Below are positions 54,090 to 62,275 of a stretch of 64,000 nt of DNA, piece after piece. The DNA is taken from positions 99,019 through 163,018 of the forward strand of contig VGVQ01000003.1 of assembly GCA_016874005.1 (NCBI GenBank). The letters run 5' to 3'. Within the stretch, counting starts at the first letter, position 1; each line of letters opens with the position of its first letter. The stretch is from Gemmatimonadota bacterium (lineage in GTDB: Bacteria; Gemmatimonadota; Gemmatimonadetes; Gemmatimonadales; GWC2-71-9). The position numbers and the translations under genes were made by a program. The notes under the pieces are model-generated. The model did not search any database, was not told the DNA's origin, and saw only the letters and a list, made by a program, of their open reading frames with translations.

Positions 54090-54799
54090 CCGACGCACTG
54101 AGCCGACTCCTCGACCTCCAGACCAAAGACCTCGCCCTCCTCGAAACCGATGTTCGGCTCAAGGCCATCGCCGACGAACTGGCCGGCCTCGACGCCCAAA
54201 TCGACTCGGCTCGCCGGGACCTCGCCGTCTCGACCAAGCGGCACGAGGACGCCGTGAAACGCCGTCAAGATCTCGAGCTGCGGATCGATGGCTACCGCGC
54301 CATCCAGGACAAACGCCGTCAACGGCTCGAGACCGTCAAGGGGGCGCGGGAAGCCCAGGCGGTGGTGACCGAGGTCGAAATGGCCCGGGCGGTGCTCGTT
54401 CGCGAGGAGGCTGAGTGGGTCAAGGTGGCCGAAGGGGTGCACGATTGCGAGCGAGCCATCAAGGCCGTCGAGGATCGGATCGCGGCGCTGCAGGCCGGAC
54501 AATCGGCCCAGCGGGAGACGCTCCAGGCGGAAATTGCCGAACTCGAAGCCGCTCGGAGCGCCGCGATGGCGGCCCGGGATGCCGCGGCGGTCGAGGTCGA
54601 CCGAGCCATTCGGGCGCGGTATGACCGGCTCCGGTCGGCCCGGTCGAACGCGGTGGTCGTGGCGCTCCGGGGCGACGCCTGCGGCGCCTGCTTCACCGCG
54701 GTGCCGCGGAACCGGCGGACTCAGATCCGGGCTGGGGTGCTGCTCGATAACTGCGAGGCATGCGGCGTCATCCTCTATGCCGAGGTCACCGACGAGTGA
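54086..54799 (+). CDS. Coiled-coil zinc-ribbon protein (CT398/YbgI-like family)
   Basis: 237 aa from the ATG at 54086 (ATGA); the track start at 53414 is a dnaG shadow. Residues 1-175 are one long helical hairpin (LLDLQTKDLALLETDVRLKA; RETLQAEIAELEAARSAAMA). Residues 190-232 form a four-Cys zinc ribbon: GDACGACFTAVP and DNCEACGVILYAE. The family (DUF/zf-RING_7) is often next to dnaG or rpoD; a Chlamydia member binds RNA polymerase sigma-54 and flagellar proteins. The role here is unknown. Confidence 0.85.
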   Translation: MTDALSRLLDLQTKDLALLETDVRLKAIADELAGLDAQIDSARRDLAVSTKRHEDAVKRRQDLELRIDGYRAIQDKRRQRLETVKGAREAQAVVTEVEMARAVLVREEAEWVKVAEGVHDCERAIKAVEDRIAALQAGQSAQRETLQAEIAELEAARSAAMAARDAAAVEVDRAIRARYDRLRSARSNAVVVALRGDACGACFTAVPRNRRTQIRAGVLLDNCEACGVILYAEVTDE

Positions 54800-56562
54800 G
54801 GCAGTTGCCACCGCGGTGGGTGTTGGAGGCGCCGCCAGATCCGACTGAGGCCGCCGCACTCGCGGCCGCCCTCAACGTGCCGCCCGCGCTGGCCAGGCTC
54901 CTCGTTCAACGCGGGCTTGGTGAACCGGGGGCGGCCCGGGCCTTCCTCAGACCCCAGCTCGAGGCACTGTCGGATCCGATGGCGCTCCAGGGCATGGGCG
55001 ACGCGGTCGAGGTCATCGTCGGCGCCGTCAGGCGGGGCGAGACGATTCTGGTCCACGGGGACTATGACGTCGACGGCCAGTGCGCTTCGGCGGTGCTGAC
55101 TCGGGTCTTGCGGCAGGCCGGTGCCGACGCCCGGGCCTTCGTGCCGCACCGGATCCGAGATGGCTATGACTTCGGCCCCGCGGGTCTCGCCGAGGCCCAG
55201 GCGATCGGGGCCAAGCTCATCGTCACCTGCGACTGCGGCATCACCGCGGTCGACCCGGTGGCCGCGGCTCGGGCCGCGGGTATCTCGGTCGTGATCACCG
55301 ATCACCATCTCTTGGGGCCGGCCTGGCCGGCCGCGAACGCGATCATCAATCCCCAACGGCCCGACGATACTTCCGGGCTCGGGTCCCTCTGCGGCACCGG
55401 GATCGTCTTCAAGCTGGTCCAAGCGCTGGCGGCTCCCTTGGGCCTGCCAGCGACGTTGCCTTGGCATTTCCTCGACTTGGTGGCCCTGGCCACCGTGGCG
55501 GACGTGGTGCCCTTGGTGGGGGAGAACCGGATCTTGGTCCGGCATGGACTGAAGTTGATGCCGCGATCGCGGTGGCCCGGGCTCCAGGCCCTGCTCGCCA
55601 CCGCGGGGCTCACCGCCGCCGAGGTGCGGGCCTCCCACCTCGGGTTCATCGTGGGACCGCGGCTCAACGCGGCCGGTCGGATCGACGACGCCAACGAAGG
55701 CCTCAAGCTGCTCCTGACCGATTCCGTCGACGAGGCGGTGGCCCTGGCCCAGCGCCTGGACGGTCTCAACACCGCCAGGCAGGAACTCGATCAACGGATC
55801 CTGGCCGACGCGCTCCATCAGATCGAGGGTTCGGTCGACCTGGACCGGACCGCCGGGCTGGTGCTCGCCTCGGACGACTGGCACGCTGGCGTGGTGGGAA
55901 TCGTCGCCAGCCGGGTCGTGGAACGGTTTGGCCGGCCGACTTTCCTGATCGGGATGGACGGGGACGTTGGCAAGGGCTCCGGGCGCAGCGTCTCGAGGTT
56001 CGACCTGCACGCCGCTTTGAGCGAGTGCGCCGACCTGCTCGACCGCTACGGCGGGCACAAGATGGCGGCGGGCCTGACCGTGCGGCGGGACCGGCTCGAC
56101 GAGTTCCGGGAGCGATTTGCCACGGTTTGCGCCCGGTCGCTCGACCCGCGGGAACTCGGCCCCGAGCAGCGGGTCGACCTCGAGATCCAGCTCGGCGACG
56201 TTTCGGAGGACCTCGAGCGGATGAGTCGCCACCTCGAGCCCTGCGGGATGGGCAATCCGGGACCGGTTTATCTCGTCCGAGGGGCCGCCCTGGTCAACCC
56301 GAGTTACATTGGCCAAAACGGGGAGCACCTTCGCGGCTTCCTCAAGGACGCCCACGGGGGCGTCGCGGCAATCGGGTTCCAGTTCGCCGACCGGGTCGGC
56401 CTGCTCGAGGCCGAATCCGTCGATGCGGCGTTCCGGCTGGACCGGCACGACTTTCGGGGGCAGAGCTACCTCCAGGCCCGATTGGTGGCGATGACGCCGT
56501 CGTCGGCCAGCCGACAGCGGACCAAGTCGGATCGCGGGACTCCGGGGCCGAAGGCGGCGTGA
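54796..56562 (+). CDS. recJ: Single-stranded DNA exonuclease RecJ
   Basis: 588 aa, GTG at 54796 in the previous stop; the track start at 54760 is inside the upstream gene. DHH phosphoesterase: VHGDYDVDGQCASAVLTR, VTCDCGITAVD, VVITDHHLLGPAWP, LCGTGIVFKLVQAL and FLDLVALATVADVVPLVGENR. The DHHA1 region has VGPRLNAAGRIDDANEGLKL and the GGHK motif (YGGHKMAAGL). The C-terminal OB fold ends the core. It is a 5'-to-3' exonuclease in recombination and repair. Confidence 0.95.
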   Translation: MRQLPPRWVLEAPPDPTEAAALAAALNVPPALARLLVQRGLGEPGAARAFLRPQLEALSDPMALQGMGDAVEVIVGAVRRGETILVHGDYDVDGQCASAVLTRVLRQAGADARAFVPHRIRDGYDFGPAGLAEAQAIGAKLIVTCDCGITAVDPVAAARAAGISVVITDHHLLGPAWPAANAIINPQRPDDTSGLGSLCGTGIVFKLVQALAAPLGLPATLPWHFLDLVALATVADVVPLVGENRILVRHGLKLMPRSRWPGLQALLATAGLTAAEVRASHLGFIVGPRLNAAGRIDDANEGLKLLLTDSVDEAVALAQRLDGLNTARQELDQRILADALHQIEGSVDLDRTAGLVLASDDWHAGVVGIVASRVVERFGRPTFLIGMDGDVGKGSGRSVSRFDLHAALSECADLLDRYGGHKMAAGLTVRRDRLDEFRERFATVCARSLDPRELGPEQRVDLEIQLGDVSEDLERMSRHLEPCGMGNPGPVYLVRGAALVNPSYIGQNGEHLRGFLKDAHGGVAAIGFQFADRVGLLEAESVDAAFRLDRHDFRGQSYLQARLVAMTPSSASRQRTKSDRGTPGPKAA

Positions 56563-57086
56563 GCCGGGTGATCGCCGGCCGGTTCGGCGGCCGTCGACTG
56601 GTGATGCCCCGCGACCCGCGAGTCCGGCCCACCGCCGATCGAGTCCGGGAAGCGTGGTTCAGCATCTTGGGGGACCGGATCGTCGGGGCCTCGGTGGTCG
56701 ATCTGTACGCGGGGAGCGGTGCCCTCGGCTTGGAGGCCTTGTCCCGGGGGGCGGGGACGGTCACCTTCGTCGAGTTGAATCCGGCCTCGTTGGCGGCCAT
56801 CGAGGCGAACGTCGCCGCGCTGGGCGTTGCCGACCAAGTCACGATTCGGCGCCGCGACGTGTCTCGGTTCGTTTCGAAGCTCGAGCCCGGTGCCTTCGAC
56901 ATCGCCTTGGCCGATCCGCCCTACGGCCACGACGGGGCCACGGCGCTGGTGGAACGCTTCCGGTCGGTGCCCTTCGCGGGCATCTTGGCGGTCGAGCACC
57001 CATCCGACTGCCCACTACCTGGTGGCGATAGCCGCCGATACGGCGATACCATGGTCACTCTCTTTCACGCGGCACGAGGCGTATGA
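56559..57086 (+). CDS. rsmD: 16S rRNA m2G966 methyltransferase
   Basis: 175 aa from the GTG at 56559 (GTGA overlap with recJ). SRVIAGRFGGRRLVMPRD at the N-terminus, RPTADRVREAWFSIL, SAM site VVDLYAGSGALGLEALSRGA, and the catalytic FDIALADPPYGHD (normally D/NPPY). It methylates G966 of 16S rRNA. The rsmD-coaD pair is widely conserved; coaD follows with ATGA overlap. Confidence 0.95.
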   Translation: MSRVIAGRFGGRRLVMPRDPRVRPTADRVREAWFSILGDRIVGASVVDLYAGSGALGLEALSRGAGTVTFVELNPASLAAIEANVAALGVADQVTIRRRDVSRFVSKLEPGAFDIALADPPYGHDGATALVERFRSVPFAGILAVEHPSDCPLPGGDSRRYGDTMVTLFHAARGV

Positions 57087-57565
57087 CGCGGATCGCGCTG
57101 TACCCGGGCTCGTTCGACCCGACGACGTTAGGTCACCTCGACCTGATCCGTCGGGCCACCCGGTTCGCCGATCGCCTGGTGGTGGCGGTCGCGACCAACC
57201 CCAACAAGGCGCCGATGTTCACCGCGGCCGAACGGCTCGACTTGCTCCGGCGCTCCGTGGGGCCGTCGCCAGGGGTGGAGTTCGGGGTGCTGACCGGCCT
57301 GCTGGCCCACCACGCCAAGGAGATCGGGGCCACCATCCTGATTCGGGGGCTCCGGGGCAGCGGCGACTTCGAGTACGAGGCCCAGATGGCATTGATGAAT
57401 CGGCGGCTCAATCCGGATCTGGAGACCGTGTTCCTCGCGCCTGACTCCGGCTTGACCTTCGTCAGCGCCAGCTTGGTTCGGGAGGTGGCCCGCTTCGGTG
57501 GCGAGGTATCGAGTCTGGTGCCGCCGGTGGTGGCCGAGGCCCTGAAAGCGAGGTTCGCCCGATGA
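57083..57565 (+). CDS. coaD: Phosphopantetheine adenylyltransferase
   Basis: 160 aa. ATP-binding YPGSFDPTTLGHLDLIRRA (the T/HxGH motif reads TLGH), GATILIRGLRGSGDFEYEAQ, NRRLNPDLETVFL and FVSASLVREVARFGGEVSSLVP. CoaD forms dephospho-CoA from 4'-phosphopantetheine and ATP. It overlaps the Pta-like gene (ATGA). Confidence 0.97.
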   Translation: MTRIALYPGSFDPTTLGHLDLIRRATRFADRLVVAVATNPNKAPMFTAAERLDLLRRSVGPSPGVEFGVLTGLLAHHAKEIGATILIRGLRGSGDFEYEAQMALMNRRLNPDLETVFLAPDSGLTFVSASLVREVARFGGEVSSLVPPVVAEALKARFAR

Positions 57566-58455
57566 CCGCCATCGAGAGCGCCTTCGAGCGAGCCCGGGTC
57601 CGGCAACCCCGGATCGCGTTGGTCGGCCAGGGCGACGGGCTGATCGAGCAGGCTGGCGAGCTGCTCAGCGCCAGGGGCCTCGGTCGGGTGACCATCGTCG
57701 GTCCGGGCGGGTCCGATCCGGTGTCGGATCGACGCCTTCCGGCGGTAGCCAACGTCCTCCGGGAGCGCTGGCCCGAGCGGGTTCGCGACGGGATTCACGC
57801 GCTCGACCTCGCGGCCAACCCCCTCCTCTTCGCGGCCGGCCTGACGGCCGCGGGCGAGGTCGACATCTGTTTGGGGGGGACGGCGGTGCCGACCGACGCC
57901 TTGGAGGAGGCGGCTCGGTGGCTGACGGGAAAACAGCGAGCGACCCAGGGTCGTGGCCACATGGCATACGTCGCCACCGTCGATGGCCGGCTTCTCACGG
58001 TGGCCATGCCCGATTCGGCTGGTCCGCTCGATGCCAGGGGGATCGCCCAGGTGGCGGTGACCGCCGCCACCCATCGGCAGCGGGCGGTCGGCGAAACGCC
58101 GTGGGTCGGCTTTCTGGTGGCGCCGCCGAGTCAAGACGCGAGCCATGCCGATGCCGAGTTGGCGCTCGCCGAGTTCCGAGCGATTGCCCCGGGCATCCAG
58201 GCGACCGTCGAATGGGATTGGTCCAGCGACCCGGCCGACGAAGGCCGGTACCGATCCCGGCCGAACGTTCTCATATTTCCAGATCCGGTGGCGGCTCACC
58301 TTGCCCTCTTGCTGCTCCGGGAGGCGGCCGGCCTCCAGGCATGGGGGCCGATGTTCCCCAGCGATCGGTGGGTTCTGGCCGGCGTCGCCAGGGGGCAAGC
58401 AGAAGATGTCATGACGGCCGCGGCGCTCGCCGCGGCCGGGTTGGCCGGTTCCTAA
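57562..58455 (+). CDS. Divergent phosphotransacetylase (PTA/PTB)-like protein
   Basis: 297 aa. The fold signature of the PTA/PTB family is visible: LGGTAVPTDALEEAARWLTG, MPDSAGPLDARGIAQVAVTA and NVLIFPDPVAAHLALLLLRE near the C-terminus, close to the NVLIFPDLNAGN-type motif of Pta. The GELQxDAA and S/R catalytic region of authentic Pta cannot be aligned (TVEWDWSSDPADEGRY stands there), so activity is doubtful. It sits between coaD and a partner-switching trio. It could be an acyl-phosphate/CoA enzyme of changed specificity or a non-catalytic relative. Confidence 0.65.
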   Translation: MTAIESAFERARVRQPRIALVGQGDGLIEQAGELLSARGLGRVTIVGPGGSDPVSDRRLPAVANVLRERWPERVRDGIHALDLAANPLLFAAGLTAAGEVDICLGGTAVPTDALEEAARWLTGKQRATQGRGHMAYVATVDGRLLTVAMPDSAGPLDARGIAQVAVTAATHRQRAVGETPWVGFLVAPPSQDASHADAELALAEFRAIAPGIQATVEWDWSSDPADEGRYRSRPNVLIFPDPVAAHLALLLLREAAGLQAWGPMFPSDRWVLAGVARGQAEDVMTAAALAAAGLAGS

Positions 58456-58468
58456 CGGGAGGTCCACC

Positions 58469-58801
58469 ATGGGCTTCAGCAGGAGCGCCGCTGGGCAGGT
58501 CACGGTCATCAAGGTGGATGGCCAGCTGATCGTCGGTAACCGCCAGGAACTCAAAGCACTGGTGCAGGAGGCACTCGAGGCCGGGAGTCGGAAGTTCCTG
58601 ATCGACTGTACTCAGACCGGCTACATCGATTCCTCCGGCCTCGGAGCGCTGGTCACCATCTCGAAGAAGGTGCGGGAGGCGGGCGGCGAGCTTCGGTTGG
58701 CCGGGCTCAACGACGACCTCCGGTCGTTGTTTGAGTTGACCAAACTGGACAGCCTGTTCCATATCGCCGCCAGCGTCGACGACGCCCTGAAGGGCTTCTG
58801 A
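58469..58801 (+). CDS. STAS domain anti-sigma factor antagonist (RsbV/SpoIIAA-like)
   Basis: 110 aa. STAS fold: VTVIKVDGQLIVGNRQELKA, then the phosphorylation site FLIDCTQTGYIDSSGLGALVTI, where the first Ser of DSSGLG is the usual target, then LRLAGLNDDLRSLFELTKLD. Unphosphorylated protein would bind the kinase encoded next and free its partner. A strong ribosome-binding site (GGGAGGT) precedes the ATG. It starts 13 nt after the Pta-like gene. Confidence 0.92.
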   Translation: MGFSRSAAGQVTVIKVDGQLIVGNRQELKALVQEALEAGSRKFLIDCTQTGYIDSSGLGALVTISKKVREAGGELRLAGLNDDLRSLFELTKLDSLFHIAASVDDALKGF

Positions 58802-58803
58802 CC

Positions 58804-59256
58804 GTGACCGGCTCCCGCTCCCCCCGCATCGAGCGCACCGAGGCGGAGGACGGTCTCGCGTCGGTGGTCCTGCGGATCCCGAGCGACATTCGTGAGGTCG
58901 AGCCCGTTGTCGAGCTGATGGCTCATCATTGCTTCGATGGGCTGTCGCCTTGCCAGCGGACGACGTTCCGCCTTCGGGTCGCGCTCACCGAGGCGTTGGC
59001 CAACGCCATCCTCCGCGGCAACCGCGAGGACCCGGCCAAGTCCGTTTCGGTGAGGGCCGAGTTGGGCTCCGACTCCATCCGGATCGAGGTTGCCGACGAG
59101 GGCGACGGCTTTGGCTGGCCGACAACCACCCCCGTGTTACCCGAGTCGCTCGAGGACGAACGGGGGCGAGGTTTGTTCATCATCAGTCGCTTGGCCGATC
59201 GGGTCGAGTTCAACGACCAGGGGAACGTCATCTGGATGACGCTGCCGCGCTGCTGA
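58804..59256 (+). CDS. RsbW-like serine kinase / anti-sigma factor
   Basis: 150 aa, GTG start 2 nt after the STAS gene. HATPase_c fold with N box (RLRVALTEALANAILRGNRED), G1 box (IEVADEGDGFGWP) and G2 box (DERGRGLFIISRLADRVEF). RsbW-type kinases phosphorylate the STAS partner and sequester a sigma factor or other target. No sigma gene is adjacent, so the target is unknown. Confidence 0.92.
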   Translation: MTGSRSPRIERTEAEDGLASVVLRIPSDIREVEPVVELMAHHCFDGLSPCQRTTFRLRVALTEALANAILRGNREDPAKSVSVRAELGSDSIRIEVADEGDGFGWPTTTPVLPESLEDERGRGLFIISRLADRVEFNDQGNVIWMTLPRC

Positions 59257-59270
59257 AGCGGCTGGGGCCC

Positions 59271-60827
59271 GTGGTCGAGTCGCTCGAGGGCACCCTGGTG
59301 GCTCCCGAGCGCCTCTGGCATCTGGTCGACGGCCGGCCGGAGCAGGTCTTCGGCGCCCCGGTCGATTGGACTCCGGCGATTCCCCGCCACGCCGGCCTGG
59401 TGCTCACCCCCGATGGCCCCCGCTGGTTCGCGCCGATCGACGCCGAGCCGGGCCTGTGGCTCGAGGGGCCGGCTCACGATGGCGGTGCGGCGCCCGCGCC
59501 CGCCGCGGCAATCGTGGTCATCGCCCAGTCGCTCCGGGCCGAACGAGAGATCGTTCGGCTCTGTCAGGAACTGGCCACTCGCTACGAAGAAGTCGACCTG
59601 CTCTACACCATCAGCGAGATCCTGGGTCAGACCGTGCAGCTCGACGAGTCGGCCCGGGTCATCATCCGCGCGGTCAGCAGCGTCGTGGGAGCTCGCCGGG
59701 CGTCGATCGTGGTGTTCGACGAAAGGGCCAAGGCCCTGCGAACCGTGGCGGCCCAGGGGATCCCGCCGGGTCGCGCCGGGGTGATCCAACTCGACGATCC
59801 GGATTCGATCGCCGCTCGGGTCTTCCGGGAGCAGAAACCGCTGATCGGCGACCCCGTCGATGGGGTGATCCTGTCGCCCGGGCGGGAAGAGCGCGGATAC
59901 CAGGGAACCGCTTTCATGAGCGTGCCGATCACCTACGCTGCCCCTGGGGGGCGAGCGCGGTGCATCGGAGTGATCAATCTCACCGACCGAATCGGCGGTG
60001 ACCGGTTCGGGCCCACCGACCGAAAGCTGATCTCCGCGATCGCGAGCCAGATCGGGGCCGCGCTCGAGAACGCTCGATTGGTGGCCCGCGATCGGGAGCA
60101 GCAACGACTGGAACGCGAGCTGGAGCTCGCCAAACATCTCCAGCAGAGCCTGCTCCCGTCGCCGGCGGTGCTGGCGGGCGATGCCCAGGTCGGAGTGCGG
60201 TGCCTGTCTCTCGAGTCGGTGGGTGGCGACTTCTACACCTTCAACCGGCTCGGCGGGGGCCGGGTCGGGGTGATGGTGGGCGATGTCAGCTCTCACGGAT
60301 TCTCGGCCGCGCTGCTGATGGCCTCCGCCGTGTCGGCCGCCGGCATCCACGCCTCGGCCGTCAGCGCGCCTGACCAGGTTCTTGCGGCCCTCGCGGGGAG
60401 CTTGGCCGATGAACTGGCCGCCTCGGAGAGCCATATCACCGCCTTCTATGCCATGGTCGATCCCGCGATCGGGCGGCTGGTTTACGCCAACGCGGGCCAC
60501 CCCCACGCCTTTCGGATCGGGCCCGCCGGTGAGGTGACCCGGCTCGAGGCGACCACGCCACCGCTGGGCCTCGGCCCCCAGGACGACCGCGGGTCGCGGG
60601 CGATTCCCTGGGCCCCAGGCGACGATCTCCTCTGCGTCTGGACCGATGGTCTCACCGACGCGGTCAACAAGGCCGGGGAGCGATACGGTGAAGAGCGGAT
60701 CGTCGAAGCCCTGGCGGCCCGCCGGCGTGATCACCCCGAAGCGATCGTGGCGGCGGTGCTGAGCGCGGTCGACCGGTTCGCGCCGACGGCTACCGACGAT
60801 CGGACCTTGCTGGTTCTTCGAGTGTGA
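59271..60827 (+). CDS. GAF-domain SpoIIE/PP2C-type phosphatase (RsbU-like)
   Basis: 518 aa from the GTG at 59271, 14 nt after the kinase; the track start at 58929 lies inside the kinase gene. Residues 1-110 are unknown. A GAF domain covers about 120-285 (LLYTISEILGQTVQLDESAR; CIGVINLTDRIGGDRFGPTD). A coiled helix (QQRLERELELAKHLQQSLLP) joins the PP2C-type phosphatase with metal sites in SVGGDFYTFN, VMVGDVSSHGFSAALLMA, YANAGHPHAFRI, CVWTDGLTDAVN and TDDRTLLVLRV. It would dephosphorylate the STAS protein in response to a GAF-sensed signal. Confidence 0.9.
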   Translation: MVESLEGTLVAPERLWHLVDGRPEQVFGAPVDWTPAIPRHAGLVLTPDGPRWFAPIDAEPGLWLEGPAHDGGAAPAPAAAIVVIAQSLRAEREIVRLCQELATRYEEVDLLYTISEILGQTVQLDESARVIIRAVSSVVGARRASIVVFDERAKALRTVAAQGIPPGRAGVIQLDDPDSIAARVFREQKPLIGDPVDGVILSPGREERGYQGTAFMSVPITYAAPGGRARCIGVINLTDRIGGDRFGPTDRKLISAIASQIGAALENARLVARDREQQRLERELELAKHLQQSLLPSPAVLAGDAQVGVRCLSLESVGGDFYTFNRLGGGRVGVMVGDVSSHGFSAALLMASAVSAAGIHASAVSAPDQVLAALAGSLADELAASESHITAFYAMVDPAIGRLVYANAGHPHAFRIGPAGEVTRLEATTPPLGLGPQDDRGSRAIPWAPGDDLLCVWTDGLTDAVNKAGERYGEERIVEALAARRRDHPEAIVAAVLSAVDRFAPTATDDRTLLVLRV

Positions 60828-61627
60828 TCTCGAGACCGAAGAAGGCCCTCGGCCAACATTTCCTGACCGACCCCCGGATCCTCGCCCGGATCGCCGATCA
60901 ACTCGAGGCGGCTCCGGGTGAGGTGGTGCTCGAGATTGGTCCGGGGCGGGGGGCGCTGACCGGAGAATTGGCTCGTCGAGGCCTGGCCGTCATCGCGATC
61001 GAGCGCGATACCACTCTGGTGCCCGCCTTGGTCGGGAGGTGGCCCAACGTCCGAGTGGTGGAGGGAGACGCCCTCGCGCTGGACTGGCGAGCGACGGCGG
61101 GCGTCGTCTCCGGCCAGCGCTGGTTCGTCATCGGCAACATTCCCTATAACATCACCTCGCCCCTGATCGAACGGGCGATCGACGCCGCGCCGGCTTCGAT
61201 CGTCCTCCTGATCCAGAAGGAAGTCGCCCAACGGCTCGGGGCGCTGCCCGGGACAGCGCAGTATGGGGCGCTCACGGTCGGGGTCGGGGCCCGAGCCAAG
61301 ATCGAGGTGGCCTTCAGCGTGCCGGCCGGAGCCTTCCATCCGCGCCCCAAGGTCGACAGCGCCGTGGTCCGCCTGCGGCCGATTTCCGAGGCAGTGACCG
61401 ATCCCCGTTTCCGACGGCTGGTCGTCGGCCTCTTCGGGGCCCGCCGCAAGCAGTTGGGCCGAGCGCTTCGGACTGTGCTCGGTGTCGAGCCGCCGGTGGC
61501 CGCCCGCCTCCTCGACCGGGCCGGGCTCGACGCGACTGAGCGACCGGAGACCTTGGATGTCGCGGCGTTCCGCCGGCTGTTTGCCGCGATCGTTGACGAG
61601 GGGAGGGCCGCACCACTAACTTTGTGA
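60824..61627 (+). CDS. rsmA: 16S rRNA dimethyladenosine methyltransferase KsgA
   Basis: 267 aa, GTG start in the phosphatase stop. KKALGQHFLTDPRILARIAD at the N-terminus, SAM site VLEIGPGRGALTGELARRG, the catalytic NIPYNITSPLIERAID, and FHPRPKVDSAVVRLRP. It dimethylates A1518 and A1519 of 16S rRNA, a late 30S checkpoint. The rex promoter lies in its last codons. Confidence 0.96.
   Translation: MISRPKKALGQHFLTDPRILARIADQLEAAPGEVVLEIGPGRGALTGELARRGLAVIAIERDTTLVPALVGRWPNVRVVEGDALALDWRATAGVVSGQRWFVIGNIPYNITSPLIERAIDAAPASIVLLIQKEVAQRLGALPGTAQYGALTVGVGARAKIEVAFSVPAGAFHPRPKVDSAVVRLRPISEAVTDPRFRRLVVGLFGARRKQLGRALRTVLGVEPPVAARLLDRAGLDATERPETLDVAAFRRLFAAIVDEGRAAPLTL
61593..61622 (+). promoter_or_regulatory. 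rex promoter
   Basis: TTGACG, an 18-nt spacer and TAACTT inside the 3' end of rsmA predict a start near 61629, within the Rex operator. Confidence 0.65.
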
Positions 61628-61639
61628 AAACTTTCACAA
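61622..61639 (+). promoter_or_regulatory. Rex operator (ROP box)
   Basis: TTGTGAAA-AC-TTTCACAA is a perfect 8+8 palindrome and matches the published Rex consensus TTGTGAAnnnnTTCACAA. It overlaps the -10 and predicted transcription start and ends two bases before the ATG of rex. This shows autoregulation by NADH/NAD+ state. Confidence 0.92.
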
Positions 61640-61641
61640 TA

Positions 61642-62262
61642 ATGAAGACCATCGCCGATGCCACGGTGCGACGCCTGTCGCTGTACCTCCGTTTCCTGGA
61701 GGACTTTCGGCATGAGGGCGCTTCGACGGTCAGCTCGGGGGCGTTGGCCGCCAAGGGTGGGACGACGTCAGCCCAGGTACGGAAGGACCTCTCGTTCTTC
61801 GGCTCGTTCGGAAAGCGGGGTCTCGGTTACCCAGTCAACCAACTGATCAAACGACTTCGCGATATCCTGGGCCTCGGGCGCCGATACCGCGTGGTGGTCG
61901 TCGGCGCCGGCAAGATCGGGAACGCCTTGATTCAGTATCCGGGGTTCGGTGAGCGAGGGTTCGATATCGTCGCGATCTTCGACAACGACCCGGCCAAGAT
62001 CGGGCAGCAGTGGAACGACCTGACGGTTCGAGACGCCGCCCACCTGGAACGCGATTGCGGGCAGCTCGAGCCGGACATTGGCGTCATCGTGACCCCGGGG
62101 GAGGTGGCCCAACAGATCGCCGACCGGCTGGTGAAGGCCGGTCTCACGGCGATCCTCAACTTCACTCCGGTGCAGCTGACGGTTCCCGCTCGGGTGACTG
62201 TCAAAGGCGTCAACCTGGTGCTCGAGCTCGAGGCCCTCTCCTTCGCTCTCGCCAGCAAGTAA
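61642..62262 (+). CDS. rex: Redox-sensing transcriptional repressor Rex
   Basis: 206 aa from the ATG at 61642. The track start (GTG at 61624) lies inside the operator and is rejected. Winged helix at the N-terminus (SLYLRFLEDFRHEG; TTSAQVRKDLSFFGSFGKRGLGY). A Rossmann domain follows, with VVVVGAGKIGNALIQYPGF and the NADH-binding Asp in VAIFDNDPAKIG. A C-terminal swap helix closes the protein (VNLVLELEALSFALASK). Rex leaves DNA when NADH rises, which switches on anaerobic genes. arcA follows after 13 nt. Confidence 0.97.
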   Translation: MKTIADATVRRLSLYLRFLEDFRHEGASTVSSGALAAKGGTTSAQVRKDLSFFGSFGKRGLGYPVNQLIKRLRDILGLGRRYRVVVVGAGKIGNALIQYPGFGERGFDIVAIFDNDPAKIGQQWNDLTVRDAAHLERDCGQLEPDIGVIVTPGEVAQQIADRLVKAGLTAILNFTPVQLTVPARVTVKGVNLVLELEALSFALASK

Positions 62263-62275
62263 TTAGCTTCATCCC

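Noticed and set aside
9364-57133. GTTAGGC as an FtsK-orienting (KOPS-like) sequence
   Set aside because: Each site follows the direction of its gene and always falls in the same codon frame, so strand polarity is explained by coding; kept only as a codon-context observation.
58929-59270. Extended N-terminus of the SpoIIE-type phosphatase
   Set aside because: This part is an out-of-frame reading of the kinase gene; the GTG at 59271 fits the spacing.
61624-61641. GTG start for rex given in the track
   Set aside because: The codon is inside the Rex operator and downstream ATG gives the conserved N-terminus.
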